This document shows, one piece after another, positions 8,284-17,545 of a stretch of DNA of 64,000 nt. The stretch covers positions 124,001 to 188,000 of the forward strand of contig NZ_JABUXU010000003.1 in NCBI RefSeq assembly GCF_014897675.1, read 5' to 3'. This stretch comes from Advenella sp. FME57 (lineage in GTDB: Bacteria; Pseudomonadota; Gammaproteobacteria; Burkholderiales; Burkholderiaceae_B). A program made the position numbers and the translations under genes. Within the stretch, counting starts at the first letter, position 1, and each line of letters starts with the position of its first letter. The notes under the pieces are model-generated. The model saw only the letters and a list, made by a program, of their open reading frames with translations, did no database searches and was not told the DNA's origin.

Positions 8284-9147
8284 ATGCTGGTAACAAGAAT
8301 TAGAACCTCGCTGGAATATGAAGTATTTTCAGCGAGTGAGTTTTTTCTGAATATGCTGGTTTCCAAAAAAAGCCAATTGCTTCTGGAAGAGTGCCTGAGT
8401 GTGGAGTATGTCGACAGCAATGGGAGCAAGACGCCTGTTTATTTTCAGAAGAATATTGATGCAATGGGCGGACGCTTCGTATCGTTTCCTGCTAAAGAAG
8501 GAACGATCAATGTCGATTACACGGTCAGCGTCGTTACCAATCATGCCAGGCGACTGTCCGAGGCCGCCATTTATCCCATAGGGCGTCTGCCAAAGAAAAC
8601 CATTCCCTGCTTGCGGCCAAGCCGGTATTGTGAATCGGATGTACTTTCAGCCCAGGTGCAGGCTCTTTTCTGTGCGCAGGGCGACGGCATCGTGCTGGTC
8701 GAGTCAATTATTGACTGGATACAGGAACATGTCCAATATGAAGTGGGATATTCAGATTCCACCACTTCAGCCGCTGATGTGTTTGAAAAGCGCAAAGGCG
8801 TATGCAGGGATTTTGCCCATTTGGCCATCACGTTTTGCCGTGCCTTGAATATACCTGCCCGTTTTTGCGTAGGCTATGTATATTTTGAAGAGCCCCCTCA
8901 GGATTTTCACGCGATTTTTGAGGCATACCTGGGAGGACGATGGATCAAGTTTGACCCAACAGGGCTGGCGCCACCCGATAATCTGGTGGTTATTGCACGC
9001 GGCAACGATGCCCAGGATACGCCCTTTGCCACTATTTTCGGCAATATAAAACCCAGCCGCATGCGCATCAATATCGAGCAGGAGGATCCGTATTCGGATT
9101 TGCATTTGAAGGCTGGCGATGAGCAGGCGGCGATTATTGGGCGCTAG
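8284..9147 (+). CDS. Transglutaminase-like (cysteine protease fold) domain protein
   Basis: I choose the ATG at 8284 (287 residues) because the family's N-terminal beta domain starts there (VTRIRTSLEYEVFSASEF); an ATG at 8161 would add 41 residues of unlike character. The C-terminal half is a bacterial transglutaminase-like domain with the triad in order: Cys174 in KGVCRDFAHL, His209 in DFHAIFEAYL and Asp224 in WIKFDPTG. No signal peptide is seen with this start, so it is probably cytoplasmic. Relatives are predicted proteases or amidases, often near peptide ligase-like genes, but no such partner is adjacent. The substrate is unknown. Confidence 0.85.
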   Translation: MLVTRIRTSLEYEVFSASEFFLNMLVSKKSQLLLEECLSVEYVDSNGSKTPVYFQKNIDAMGGRFVSFPAKEGTINVDYTVSVVTNHARRLSEAAIYPIGRLPKKTIPCLRPSRYCESDVLSAQVQALFCAQGDGIVLVESIIDWIQEHVQYEVGYSDSTTSAADVFEKRKGVCRDFAHLAITFCRALNIPARFCVGYVYFEEPPQDFHAIFEAYLGGRWIKFDPTGLAPPDNLVVIARGNDAQDTPFATIFGNIKPSRMRINIEQEDPYSDLHLKAGDEQAAIIGR

Positions 9148-9253
9148 GGTGCTGCGCCAGGCGTCCTTGCCAGCATGATCTGTGCAGGGGCAAAGCAGGG
9201 AAGCGCTTGTCGGGCAAGAGAAATGGTGCAATGACGCCTGTGATATCAGAGTC

Positions 9254-9295
9254 GCGGTATCTGAGACGTGATATCTGGATTGTAATATCTGAATT
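9254..9295. repeat. Three degenerate 14-base tandem repeats
   Basis: CGGTATCTGAGACG, TGATATCTGGATTG and TAATATCTGAATTG follow one another directly at 9254-9267, 9268-9281 and 9282-9295, sharing a TATCTG core. They lie between the transglutaminase-like gene and the PepSY gene. No function is assigned. Confidence 0.5.
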
Positions 9296-9357
9296 GTCAG
9301 ATGGCAGTCTTGGTGTTGGCGTTGTGATAATGACAGATCAAATGCGCCATGGCTGTT

Positions 9358-9380
9358 GGTGCCCGAATATATCGGGCACC
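9358..9380. terminator. Hairpin after the PepSY gene
   Basis: GGTGCCCGA (9358-9366) pairs perfectly with TCGGGCACC (9372-9380) around a 5-base loop. It lies just after the stop codon of the minus-strand PepSY gene. There is no T tract, so terminator function is likely by position only. Confidence 0.5.
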
Positions 9381-9390
9381 TGTCTGACCG

Positions 9391-9690
9391 TTATTGCTTT
9401 TGTTCTTCCTTACGGGAGATGACCTTACCTGTATTGGCATCAATGACCAGTTCATATTTGGTGCCGGGCTTCAGAGTTGTCACTTCATATGACCAGACGT
9501 TGTTTTCCCGGTCAAAATCCACTTCGACCGCTTTGGCGCCGGTTTCTGATTCGGCCGTTTGCACTGCCTGTGCAAGCGTCACTTGTGCCTCATTGATGGC
9601 CTGGGCTTCCTGCTGGTGATTCGATTGCGCAGCGGCCATGCCTGGCACGATGATAAACAGTGAAAAAAGCAGGGAAGAGGTAATTTTCAT
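9391..9690 (-). CDS. Small secreted PepSY-domain protein
   Basis: A 99-residue protein with an N-terminal signal peptide (MKITSSLLFSLFIIVPGMAAAQ, cleavage likely after AAA or AAAQ) and one PepSY domain: INEAQVTLAQAVQTAESETGAKAVEVDF, WSYEVTTLKPGTKYELVIDANTGKVIS. PepSY domains are found as inhibitors or propeptides of secreted peptidases and as sensory or membrane-associated modules. The protein should be periplasmic. It is a single gene, divergent from imuA. The partner, if any, is not evident here. Confidence 0.88.
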   Translation of the reverse strand: MKITSSLLFSLFIIVPGMAAAQSNHQQEAQAINEAQVTLAQAVQTAESETGAKAVEVDFDRENNVWSYEVTTLKPGTKYELVIDANTGKVISRKEEQKQ

Positions 9691-9811
9691 AAGTCATTCC
9701 TGTTGGTAAAGGGAAAAAAACAGTACGCTCAGTGTAATACATCAGTGCGGTTGTGTAGACCGTCTTGATTCAGATACCTCGGTTTTCCGAAGATGTGGTA
9801 ATTTAAAAATA

Positions 9812-9827
9812 CTGTATACTTATACAG
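9812..9827. promoter_or_regulatory. LexA (SOS) box upstream of imuA
   Basis: CTGTATACTTATACAG matches the LexA consensus CTGT-N8-ACAG exactly and is nearly palindromic. It lies 17 bases upstream of the imuA start and overlaps a plausible -10 element (TATACT), so LexA binding would block transcription of imuA-imuB-dnaE2 until DNA damage. Confidence 0.92.
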
Positions 9828-9844
9828 TACTTAAAGGAATTGCC

Positions 9845-10912
9845 ATGATGAAAAACACAGCGAAAAAATCCTCCAGAACACTCGTTGAAAAGGCATCGGG
9901 CTCTCGCTTTGACGGTCTGCCGGAAAGCAACTCCGAAGGCGTGTCCGAAGGTGTTGTGAATGCTGCACAGCTATCCGGGCGCTCAGGTGTCCTGGCCGGG
10001 TCGGCCGCTTCCAGGGCGTTATTCTCAGAAGGGTCTTTTTCAGAGGCATCCGCCGAAGAAATGCCGGCGCAACGGGTCGGGCAGGGCACTGCCTCGCCTT
10101 CTATCCTGACTGCGCCGGAGCGCATTCACTCCTCGCTGTGGCGAGCGTCGCAAATCGCCCGTTCCCCAGGTCTTTACGCCAATACCGGCTATCCTGAAAT
10201 ATCGGCTCAATTGCCTGGCGGCGGCTGGCCCTTAGGCAATCTGATCGAGGTCATGACGCCACGTGCCGGCGTCGGGGAGATCCAGTTATTCAAACCCGTT
10301 TTTTGTGGGCACAAGGCGAGTCAGTTGCCTCATGCGTCAACTGCTGCGGGCCTTGACAGCACCAGCAGCCCAGAGCAACGGCCCATCGTGCTTATTCAGC
10401 CACCGTATGCGCCGCAGGCCTGCGCGTGGGCGCATTGGGGAGTCGCCCCTTCCCGCCTGCTCTGGCTCTCTCCGCAAAGTACTGCCGATGCCTTGTGGGC
10501 GGCCGAACACATTCTGAACAGCGGGGCCTTTGCGGCGCTGGTGTTATGGCAAAATGCCCTGCGCGATGGCGCCCTGCGTCGCTTGCAATTGTCGGCGCAA
10601 AAGGGTGACACGCTGTTCGTGCTGGTTCGGGCCCTGTCCGCTGCCCGGCAATCCTCCCCGGCACCCTTGCGGCTTGCACTGCATCCGGTGCCCAGGGGGC
10701 TTTACGTGCATATTGTCAAACGTCGTGGCAGCGTCAGTGAACATCCTGTCCATATCTCACTTTATCCGGATGCATCCGGCAGGGGTATCTCTCCTGGGGG
10801 CGCTTCCGATCCCTATTCTGCTGCTTATCCTGCTGCTTTTACCGAGTCCCGCCATGCGAACATGGATAGCCGTACATCTGCTACACCCCACGCTGGACAC
10901 ACTTTGCCCTGA
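9845..10912 (+). CDS. imuA: ImuA, RecA-like component of the mutasome cassette
   Basis: Residues from about 93 match ImuA: RIHSSLWRASQIARSPG, then LPGGGWPLGNLIEVM, which is the RecA-like family signature, and a later SRLLWL / AALVLW / LFVLVRAL series. ImuA supports translesion synthesis with ImuB and DnaE2 after DNA damage. AAGGA lies before tandem ATG codons at 9845 and 9848. The first 90 or so residues are a Ser/Glu/Ala/Gly-rich low-complexity segment not typical of ImuA, which normally enters the conserved region within a few dozen residues. The gene is preceded by a LexA box and overlaps the start of imuB by 59 bases. Confidence 0.9.
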   Translation: MMKNTAKKSSRTLVEKASGSRFDGLPESNSEGVSEGVVNAAQLSGRSGVLAGSAASRALFSEGSFSEASAEEMPAQRVGQGTASPSILTAPERIHSSLWRASQIARSPGLYANTGYPEISAQLPGGGWPLGNLIEVMTPRAGVGEIQLFKPVFCGHKASQLPHASTAAGLDSTSSPEQRPIVLIQPPYAPQACAWAHWGVAPSRLLWLSPQSTADALWAAEHILNSGAFAALVLWQNALRDGALRRLQLSAQKGDTLFVLVRALSAARQSSPAPLRLALHPVPRGLYVHIVKRRGSVSEHPVHISLYPDASGRGISPGGASDPYSAAYPAAFTESRHANMDSRTSATPHAGHTLP

Positions 10913-12302
10913 CTGGCGCAACACGGCGGCCGTTGTGATTGATCATGGCCAGGTCCGGGTGTGTTCGCCTGCTGCCCGGGTGGCAGGTGTGCAACCAGGC
11001 ATGCGTATTAGCGGCGTCAATACCCTGTGTCCCCAGGCCGTTCTTACCGAATATGATGAGCATATTCATCATTCGGCAATCCAGGCGGCCTCGCTGGCGC
11101 TGTTGCAGTACACACCCGAGCTCGCGCTGGGGGAGCGGGATACCCTGTTGCTGGATGTCACCGCCAGTCTTAGTCTTTTTGGCGGCATTCGGCGGCTTTA
11201 CCGACGTATCCAGGGCACCTTGCATGGGCTCTGCCTGAGTGCAGGCTGCGCTATTGCCACAACGGCTGGCGGCGCCTGGCTGCTGGCGACTGCCGAGTGC
11301 GTGCGCTTGCGCCGCTGCCTGAAACCTGGCACCCAGATTCGCCGGCTGGACGCCTTGCCAGTCGGGTCGTTGCCGGCCGCGCATCCTTATGAAGCCTGGC
11401 TGGGCAGCATTGGCTGCGCCACCCTGGGGGCCATGCGACAACTGCCGCGCGCCGGGTTGCAGCGACGCACCAGCCGGCAGGTTTTGCAGGTTCTTGATGC
11501 CGCCTACGGGAACACGCCTGAAATATTCAAATGGGTTGTCGCGCCACTGCAGTTTCAGGGGCGGATAGAACTGGTTGAACGAATTGAATATGCCCAAGCC
11601 GTTGGCAGGGTGGCCGGCCGGCTGATCGAGCAGCTTTGCGGCTGGCTGGCGGGGCATCAGCGGGCGGTAACACAGCTTGTCCTGCTTCTTGAGCATGAGC
11701 GTGGTCGTCATGCGCGCGAGCCATCCCGGGTGGAACTGGCTACTGCTGCCCCCACCCGGGATCCGGCCCACCTGATGCGCTTGTTGCAGGAACATCTGCA
11801 TCATCTGAAACTGGCAGCGCCCATTATTGCCGTGACCCTTGACGCTGCCAGAGTGCAGGAGACGGCGCCGGTTGCCGACGATTTGTTTCCTGAACGCGGG
11901 GGAACGCCGCAGGACCGTCAACGGGTCCTTGAAATCATTCTGGCCAGGCTGGGACATGATCGGGTATTGGCGCCTCAGCCGGTCGCCGATCATCGCCCCG
12001 AAATTGCAAACCGGTGGAGACCGGCAAACACGGCTTCTGCCGCAGGGTCTGTTGTCGAAGGCGTGGCGCGGCCTTGCTGGTTGCTGGAAAAGCCGCTGCT
12101 ACTGTCTGTGCGCAAGCATCGTCCCTGGTATGGTTCGCCATTGCGTATTTTGCAGGGTCCGGAAAGAATCGAAGATGGCTGGTGGGAAGGGTGGGCGCTA
12201 AGAGACTATTTTGTTGCAGAAGACAATACCGGCGTACGCTACTGGCTCTTTCGTGAACGCTATGGTCATTGGCGCTGGTTTCTGCACGGGGTTTTCGGGT
12301 AA
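10854..12302 (+). CDS. imuB: ImuB, inactive Y-family polymerase-like protein
   Basis: The frame is open far upstream, but homology begins at MRTWIAVHLLHPTLDTLCPDW, so the ATG at 10854 is taken (482 residues), inside the end of imuA. The protein follows the Y-family polymerase plan: AAVVIDHGQVRVCSPAARVAGVQPGM near the N-terminus, a palm segment DTLLLDVTASLSLFGGIRRLYRRI, helix-hairpin-helix-like GCATLGAMRQLPRAGLQRR, and a C-terminal RPCWLLEKPLLL / WWEGWALRDYFVAEDNTGVRYWLFRE tail. ImuB homologues lack the catalytic acidic residues and act as the adaptor between the beta clamp, ImuA and DnaE2. It is the middle gene of the SOS cassette. Confidence 0.92.
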   Translation: MRTWIAVHLLHPTLDTLCPDWRNTAAVVIDHGQVRVCSPAARVAGVQPGMRISGVNTLCPQAVLTEYDEHIHHSAIQAASLALLQYTPELALGERDTLLLDVTASLSLFGGIRRLYRRIQGTLHGLCLSAGCAIATTAGGAWLLATAECVRLRRCLKPGTQIRRLDALPVGSLPAAHPYEAWLGSIGCATLGAMRQLPRAGLQRRTSRQVLQVLDAAYGNTPEIFKWVVAPLQFQGRIELVERIEYAQAVGRVAGRLIEQLCGWLAGHQRAVTQLVLLLEHERGRHAREPSRVELATAAPTRDPAHLMRLLQEHLHHLKLAAPIIAVTLDAARVQETAPVADDLFPERGGTPQDRQRVLEIILARLGHDRVLAPQPVADHRPEIANRWRPANTASAAGSVVEGVARPCWLLEKPLLLSVRKHRPWYGSPLRILQGPERIEDGWWEGWALRDYFVAEDNTGVRYWLFRERYGHWRWFLHGVFG

Positions 12303-12314
12303 CAGGACAAGGTC

Positions 12315-15300
12315 ATGACGACGCCTTCTTTTTCTTCATACGCGCTGCCTGGCTATGCCGAACTGTATTGCCAGAGCAATTACAGTTTTCTGCAGGGCGC
12401 GTCTCATCCCGAGGAGCTGGTGCGACAGGCGTTCGAACTCAATTATATGGCGTTGGCCATCACAGACGAATGTTCCGTGGCAGGGGTGGTACGTGCCCAC
12501 GCGGAAGTGGAAAGGCTGAACAAGCCCATCCTGGACGAAGCGGAGCGCAGGAAAAAGAACGCATTGGAAAAGGCAGGCTACGTGCAGGGGCAATCCGATC
12601 CGGCGCAGGCCACGCCTTCACTCCCTGCTTTGCCAGCGTGGTTATCGCAACTGTCGCAGACGTCATCGCCCGCTTCATCCATTGCGCCCGCTGGATCGCC
12701 ATTGCCATCAGCCTCAGCCTCAGCACCGGCGGGGTCGGGGTCGGCACTATCGACAGTATCAACCTGCGAAACGCCGCTGCGCCTGCCTTTGAAACTGATT
12801 GTGGGTTCTGTTTTTTCTCTGCATACGGGCGAACATTCACCCACCCTGAAACTGCTCGTACTTGCTCAAACCCGTCAGGGCTATGGCAATCTGTGCGAAT
12901 TCATCACCCTGGGGCGACGTCGTGCCCCCAAGGGTAATTATTATTTGACGACTAGCGACATTACCAGTCCTGCCGATCTTTCTCTGGCTCATTTGCAGAA
13001 CCTGCCCGAGTGTCTGGGGGTGTTGGTGCCCGAGTATGGCTCATCCTACGAACAGATGCTGGCCCAGGCCCAATGGGTTGCGCAGGCATTTGCCGGGCGT
13101 TGCTGGCTGGCGCTCACACTGTTGCACCAGGGGCAGGATGCGGCTCACAAGGCCAGGCTCATGGCTGTCTCAGAGGTCACCGGGGTGCCGTTGGTGGCAA
13201 CCGGACAGGTGCAGATGCACGTGCGTTCACGCAAACCCGTGCATGACACACTGACTGCGATCCGGCTGGGCAAAAGCGTACAGGAGTGCGGCTTTGCGCG
13301 CGCGGCCAATGCCGAGCATCATTTGCGCCAGCTGGTGACACTGGCCAATCTTTATCCGCCTGCTGCCCTGGAACAAACCCTCGAGGTGATGCTTCAATGT
13401 CAGTTCAATCTGAAAGAGCTCAAATATGAATACCCAGGCGGCATCTGTCCTGAAAACCTGAGTCCGACAACTTATCTGCGCCAGCAAACCTATGCGGGGG
13501 CGCGGCAGCGTTTTAGGGATGGGATACCTGAGAGTGTCACACGCCAGCTGGAAGATGAGTTGCAGCTTATTGCCGAACTGCAATACGAAGCCTATTTCCT
13601 GACGGTCTACGATATTGTGAAGTTTGCCCGCGCCCAGGAGATTTTGTGCCAGGGCAGGGGGTCGGCGGCCAATAGCGCTGTTTGCTATTGTCTGGGTATT
13701 ACCGAAGTCAATCCTGTACTGGGAAATAATCTGTTCGAGCGTTTTATCAGCAAGGAGCGCAATGAACCGCCCGATATTGACGTCGATTTCGAGCACCAGC
13801 GCCGCGAAGAAGTCATCCAGTATATTTATGAAAAATATGGTCGGGATCGCGCCGCGCTGACTGCTGTGGTGATCACCTATCGGGTCAAGAGTGTGCTGCG
13901 CGATACGGGCAAGGCGTTAGGCGTGGATCCTATTATTATCGAGGCGGTGGCGCGTTCCTATCATTACTGGGATGGCCGTGCCAATCTGATGGCGCGCATG
14001 CAGGAGAGCGGCCTGGATCCGACTTCGTCTGTTGCCATGCAATGGGTTTATCTGGCAGAAAAAATCATGGGCTTTCCGCGTCATCTTTCACAGCATCCTG
14101 GCGGTTTTGTCATGTCGCACGGTCCGCTTTGCCGGCTGGTTCCCATCGAGAATGCCGCCATGGAAAATCGTAGCGTGGTGCAGTGGGACAAGGATGATCT
14201 GGATGTCCTGGGTATTCTCAAGGTCGATGTACTGGCGCTGGGTATGCTCAGTGTCATTCGTCGGGCGCTGGAGTTTGTGGCATTGCGATACGGCAGGCCA
14301 TTTTTTCGAATGCAGGACATCCCGCTGGAAGATTCCGATACCTACGATATGATCTGCAAAGCCGATACTATCGGTGTATTCCAGATTGAATCGCGCGCGC
14401 AAATGACCATGCTGCCGCGCTTGCGGCCACGTTGTTATTACGATCTGGTCATCGAGGTTTCCATCATTCGCCCCGGTCCGATACAGGGAGGAATGGTGCA
14501 CCCCTATCTGCGGCGACGCCAGGGGCTCGAAGCGATTAGCTACCCAAGCAAAGATGTCGAGTCGGCGCTGGAACGTACGCTGGGTGTGCCGATTTTTCAG
14601 GAACAGGTGATGCAGATTGCCATGAAGGCGGCGGGTTTTACTGGCGGGGAGGCCGATGATTTGCGACGTTCCATGGCTGCCTGGAAACGCAAAGGGGGGC
14701 TGGAAAAATTCTATAACAAAATTATCGACGGCATGTTGGGCAAAGGCTATGAAAGGGAGTTTGCCGAGCAGATTTTCCGTCAGATCCAGGGGTTTGGCGA
14801 GTACGGTTTTCCAGAAAGCCATGCAGCCAGCTTTGCACTGCTGGCCTACGCCAGCAGCTGGCTCAAATGCCATGAGCCCCAGGCCTTTCTGGCTGCGCTG
14901 CTCAACAGCCTGCCCATGGGGTTTTACAGTGCTTCAACGCTGATCCAGGACGCCAAGCGACACAAGGTAGAGATACTGCCTGTCGATGTGCAGGTCAGCA
15001 ACTGGGAAGCAACGCTGGAGTTTGCTGCTGCCCAGTCTGCAGACACATCTACCGCAGAGCCTGTAACAGAACCCACAACAGAACCCGCCGAACACGGTTC
15101 AGATTGTCGTTCCGGCAAGCCCCAGTCCAAGCCCAAACCGGCGGTCAGGCTTGGGTTGAATCAGCTTAAAGGAATGCAAGAGGCGGCGGCGCAGCGGATC
15201 GTGCAGGCGCGCGCCCAGACTCCCTTTGACTCTGTTGCCGACCTGGCGCGACGCGCTGACCTGAGCAGGCATGACCTGAATGCGCTGGCTGTTGGCAATG

Positions 15301-15845
15301 CGCTGGAGAGCCTGGCCGGTCATCGCAGGGCCGCCTTGTGGGATGCCGTTGTCAGTGTGCCCGATAAAGATATTCTGCGGGAAGCACCAATATATGAAAC
15401 GGTGAGTCCGCAGCTGACGTTGCTCACGGAAGGGCAATCGATGGTGGCCGATTATGATTCGCTGGGCCTGACGCTGGGGCGTCACCCCTTGGAATTATTG
15501 CGTGACAAATTGAGCAAGATGCGTTTTTCCTCTTCTGCTGTCTTGCAGGAACAACCTGATCGACGCCTGGTACGTGCGGCCGGAATTGTTACGGTCAGGC
15601 AGCGTCCCGGCACGGCCAAGGGCGTCGTTTTTGTGACGCTGGAAGATGAATATGGGCAGATCAATCTGCTGGTGCGGCCAGCGCTGGTAGAGCGCCAGCG
15701 CAAGGAACTGCTCACTTCCCGTCTGATGGGGGCCTATGGACGCTGGCAGTCAGCCAACGGTGTACAACATGTGATTGTGGAGCGGCTGGTCAATTTGACG
15801 CATTTGCTGGGTCAATTGCAGACGCGCAGCCGCAATTTCCATTAA
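12315..15845 (+). CDS. dnaE2: Error-prone DNA polymerase DnaE2
   Basis: An 1176-residue C-family polymerase. The PHP domain starts at YAELYCQSNYSFLQGASHPEELV and ALAITDECSVAGVVRAH; the palm contains PPDIDVDFEHQRREEVIQYIYEKYGRDRAA near residue 485, with the catalytic PDxDxDF motif; helix-hairpin-helix and OB-fold segments follow (GLNQLKGMQEAAAQRIV and VRAAGIVTVRQRPGTAKGVVFVTLEDE). It carries out mutagenic translesion synthesis with ImuA and ImuB. Two stretches are unusual: about residues 70-156 of the PHP domain are replaced or interrupted by an Ala/Ser/Pro-rich segment, and about residues 908-945 are a Thr/Glu/Pro-rich stretch. It begins 12 bases after imuB. Confidence 0.95.
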   Translation: MTTPSFSSYALPGYAELYCQSNYSFLQGASHPEELVRQAFELNYMALAITDECSVAGVVRAHAEVERLNKPILDEAERRKKNALEKAGYVQGQSDPAQATPSLPALPAWLSQLSQTSSPASSIAPAGSPLPSASASAPAGSGSALSTVSTCETPLRLPLKLIVGSVFSLHTGEHSPTLKLLVLAQTRQGYGNLCEFITLGRRRAPKGNYYLTTSDITSPADLSLAHLQNLPECLGVLVPEYGSSYEQMLAQAQWVAQAFAGRCWLALTLLHQGQDAAHKARLMAVSEVTGVPLVATGQVQMHVRSRKPVHDTLTAIRLGKSVQECGFARAANAEHHLRQLVTLANLYPPAALEQTLEVMLQCQFNLKELKYEYPGGICPENLSPTTYLRQQTYAGARQRFRDGIPESVTRQLEDELQLIAELQYEAYFLTVYDIVKFARAQEILCQGRGSAANSAVCYCLGITEVNPVLGNNLFERFISKERNEPPDIDVDFEHQRREEVIQYIYEKYGRDRAALTAVVITYRVKSVLRDTGKALGVDPIIIEAVARSYHYWDGRANLMARMQESGLDPTSSVAMQWVYLAEKIMGFPRHLSQHPGGFVMSHGPLCRLVPIENAAMENRSVVQWDKDDLDVLGILKVDVLALGMLSVIRRALEFVALRYGRPFFRMQDIPLEDSDTYDMICKADTIGVFQIESRAQMTMLPRLRPRCYYDLVIEVSIIRPGPIQGGMVHPYLRRRQGLEAISYPSKDVESALERTLGVPIFQEQVMQIAMKAAGFTGGEADDLRRSMAAWKRKGGLEKFYNKIIDGMLGKGYEREFAEQIFRQIQGFGEYGFPESHAASFALLAYASSWLKCHEPQAFLAALLNSLPMGFYSASTLIQDAKRHKVEILPVDVQVSNWEATLEFAAAQSADTSTAEPVTEPTTEPAEHGSDCRSGKPQSKPKPAVRLGLNQLKGMQEAAAQRIVQARAQTPFDSVADLARRADLSRHDLNALAVGNALESLAGHRRAALWDAVVSVPDKDILREAPIYETVSPQLTLLTEGQSMVADYDSLGLTLGRHPLELLRDKLSKMRFSSSAVLQEQPDRRLVRAAGIVTVRQRPGTAKGVVFVTLEDEYGQINLLVRPALVERQRKELLTSRLMGAYGRWQSANGVQHVIVERLVNLTHLLGQLQTRSRNFH

Positions 15846-15930
15846 GCAGGTTCGTTGCGCGGACAGTCGGTCCTGGGCGCAGCAGTCTTCATTAACCATT
15901 GCACCGGTTGTGCCGCTATCGGGCATGGCG

Positions 15931-17541
15931 TCAGGATGTGCCCGAACCTGCAGCGCGCGTGCGTCGCTTCTGAATAAATCCAACGATCAGACCCAACAGG
16001 CTGATGACAATGATTAGCCCATTCCCAACCCGAGTGTATAGCGTCAGGCCCTGCGTACCTTGTATCTGTACATCCAGAATGCCGGCTGTTGCCGTGGGCA
16101 ATTGCGACAATACACGGCCCTCGGCGTCAATGACTGCCGTCGATCCGGTATTGGTGGCGCGAAGCATGGGCCTTGCTGTTTCCATACTGCGCATGCGCGA
16201 GATCTGCAAATGCTGTTTTAGCGCCCAGGTATTGCCAAACCAGCCCAAATTGCTGACGTTGAACAGCACGCTGGCTCCTGGCGTGCCGTCTGCCTGGGTA
16301 CGCAAGGAGGGCAGCAATTCCTCGCCAAACACATCTTCATAGCAGATATTGGGCGCGAATCGCTGATTATTGACGGCAAAGCTTTCCTGGCCCTGGCCGC
16401 CACGATCAAAGTCGCCCAGCGGAATGTTCAGGGCATCAACAAACCAGCGAAAACCCAAAGGAACAAATTCACCAAACGGCACCAAATGTTGCTTGTCATA
16501 GACCGGCAGTTGCCGGCCCTGCATCAGGGCTGAAACCGACGTATCGCTGTCTATCGCCAGCACGCTGTTGGTATAACGATCCTGGCCATCCGGTACCGTG
16601 TGCAAGGGCGTGCCCATGAACAGCGTTGCTTTCATCTGATCTGCAAGGTCTACAACCGATTGCCAGAACTCTGGCGCCATCCTGTCCTGAAATGTCGGCA
16701 GAATGGTTTCGGGGAAAATAATCACCGAGGGCGTGCGTTGTGCGTCTATCGCAGGACGCGTGGCCAGCGCAAACTGAGTCTGCAGGGAACTCATCAATTG
16801 CGCCGGGTCAAATTTCATCTGCTGCGCAATATTGCCTTGAACCAGCCTTACCGTCATGACAGGGCCATGGTTGTCAAACCATGTAATGCGAGACAGCGCA
16901 AAACTGACGATGAACATGCCCAGGAGTGCACTGGCCATGGCCGCCATGATGCCGGAGCGATTGTGTTTCACATAATAAACGATACAGGCAACCAGCCCGC
17001 TGGCCAGCGCAGCCAGAAAGGCCACGCCATAGACGCCAGCGACGGGTGCCCAGGCCGACAGCAGGCTGTTGGTATGGGCGTAGCCGATATTGTTCCAGGG
17101 AAAACCGGTGAATATAAAGCCGCGCAGCCATTCACCCAGCGTCCAGGCGCAGGCCCAGAGCAGCGGGCGGCCCAGCGCCTGCGGCACCCGCATGACATTC
17201 AGGTCGCGACCCAGCCAGGCGGTACAGGCCCCCGCAAGAGCAGCATACAACGATAGATAAAGCGCAAAAAGCAATACGGCCAAAGCGGCAAGCGGCGCTG
17301 CCAGGCCGCCGAAATGGTTCATGCTGATGTACAGCCAGTACACACCTACACAGAAACTGCTGGTGCTAAAGACAAAGGTGGCCAGGGCGGCGCGTTTGAT
17401 ATGTTTTGTGCTGAAAACAATAAATGCCGGTACCGCCATAGACAGCACCTGGATATAGGGCAAGGTCCAGCCGGGCAGGGGATCAGGGGAAAAACTCAGG
17501 GCATGAATAGCCCCAGCCGCGATGAGAAGGAGCCAGACCAT
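15931..17541 (-). CDS. lnt: Apolipoprotein N-acyltransferase
   Basis: This 536-residue protein has several hydrophobic spans in its first 200 residues and a nitrilase-fold periplasmic domain with the Lnt triad: Glu in VIIFPETILPTF, Lys in VYDKQHLVPFGEFVPLG and Cys in APNICYEDVFGEE. It adds the third acyl chain to the N-terminal cysteine of lipoproteins in the inner membrane, the last step of lipoprotein maturation. It starts four bases after the corC stop on the same strand, in the usual ybeY-corC-lnt order. Length is normal. Confidence 0.95.
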   Translation of the reverse strand: MVWLLLIAAGAIHALSFSPDPLPGWTLPYIQVLSMAVPAFIVFSTKHIKRAALATFVFSTSSFCVGVYWLYISMNHFGGLAAPLAALAVLLFALYLSLYAALAGACTAWLGRDLNVMRVPQALGRPLLWACAWTLGEWLRGFIFTGFPWNNIGYAHTNSLLSAWAPVAGVYGVAFLAALASGLVACIVYYVKHNRSGIMAAMASALLGMFIVSFALSRITWFDNHGPVMTVRLVQGNIAQQMKFDPAQLMSSLQTQFALATRPAIDAQRTPSVIIFPETILPTFQDRMAPEFWQSVVDLADQMKATLFMGTPLHTVPDGQDRYTNSVLAIDSDTSVSALMQGRQLPVYDKQHLVPFGEFVPLGFRWFVDALNIPLGDFDRGGQGQESFAVNNQRFAPNICYEDVFGEELLPSLRTQADGTPGASVLFNVSNLGWFGNTWALKQHLQISRMRSMETARPMLRATNTGSTAVIDAEGRVLSQLPTATAGILDVQIQGTQGLTLYTRVGNGLIIVISLLGLIVGFIQKRRTRAAGSGTS

Positions 17542-17545
17542 ATTC

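Noticed and set aside
12269-12937. Open frame across the imuB end and dnaE2 start
   Set aside because: It lies in another phase over two well-supported genes and has biased, unstructured composition.
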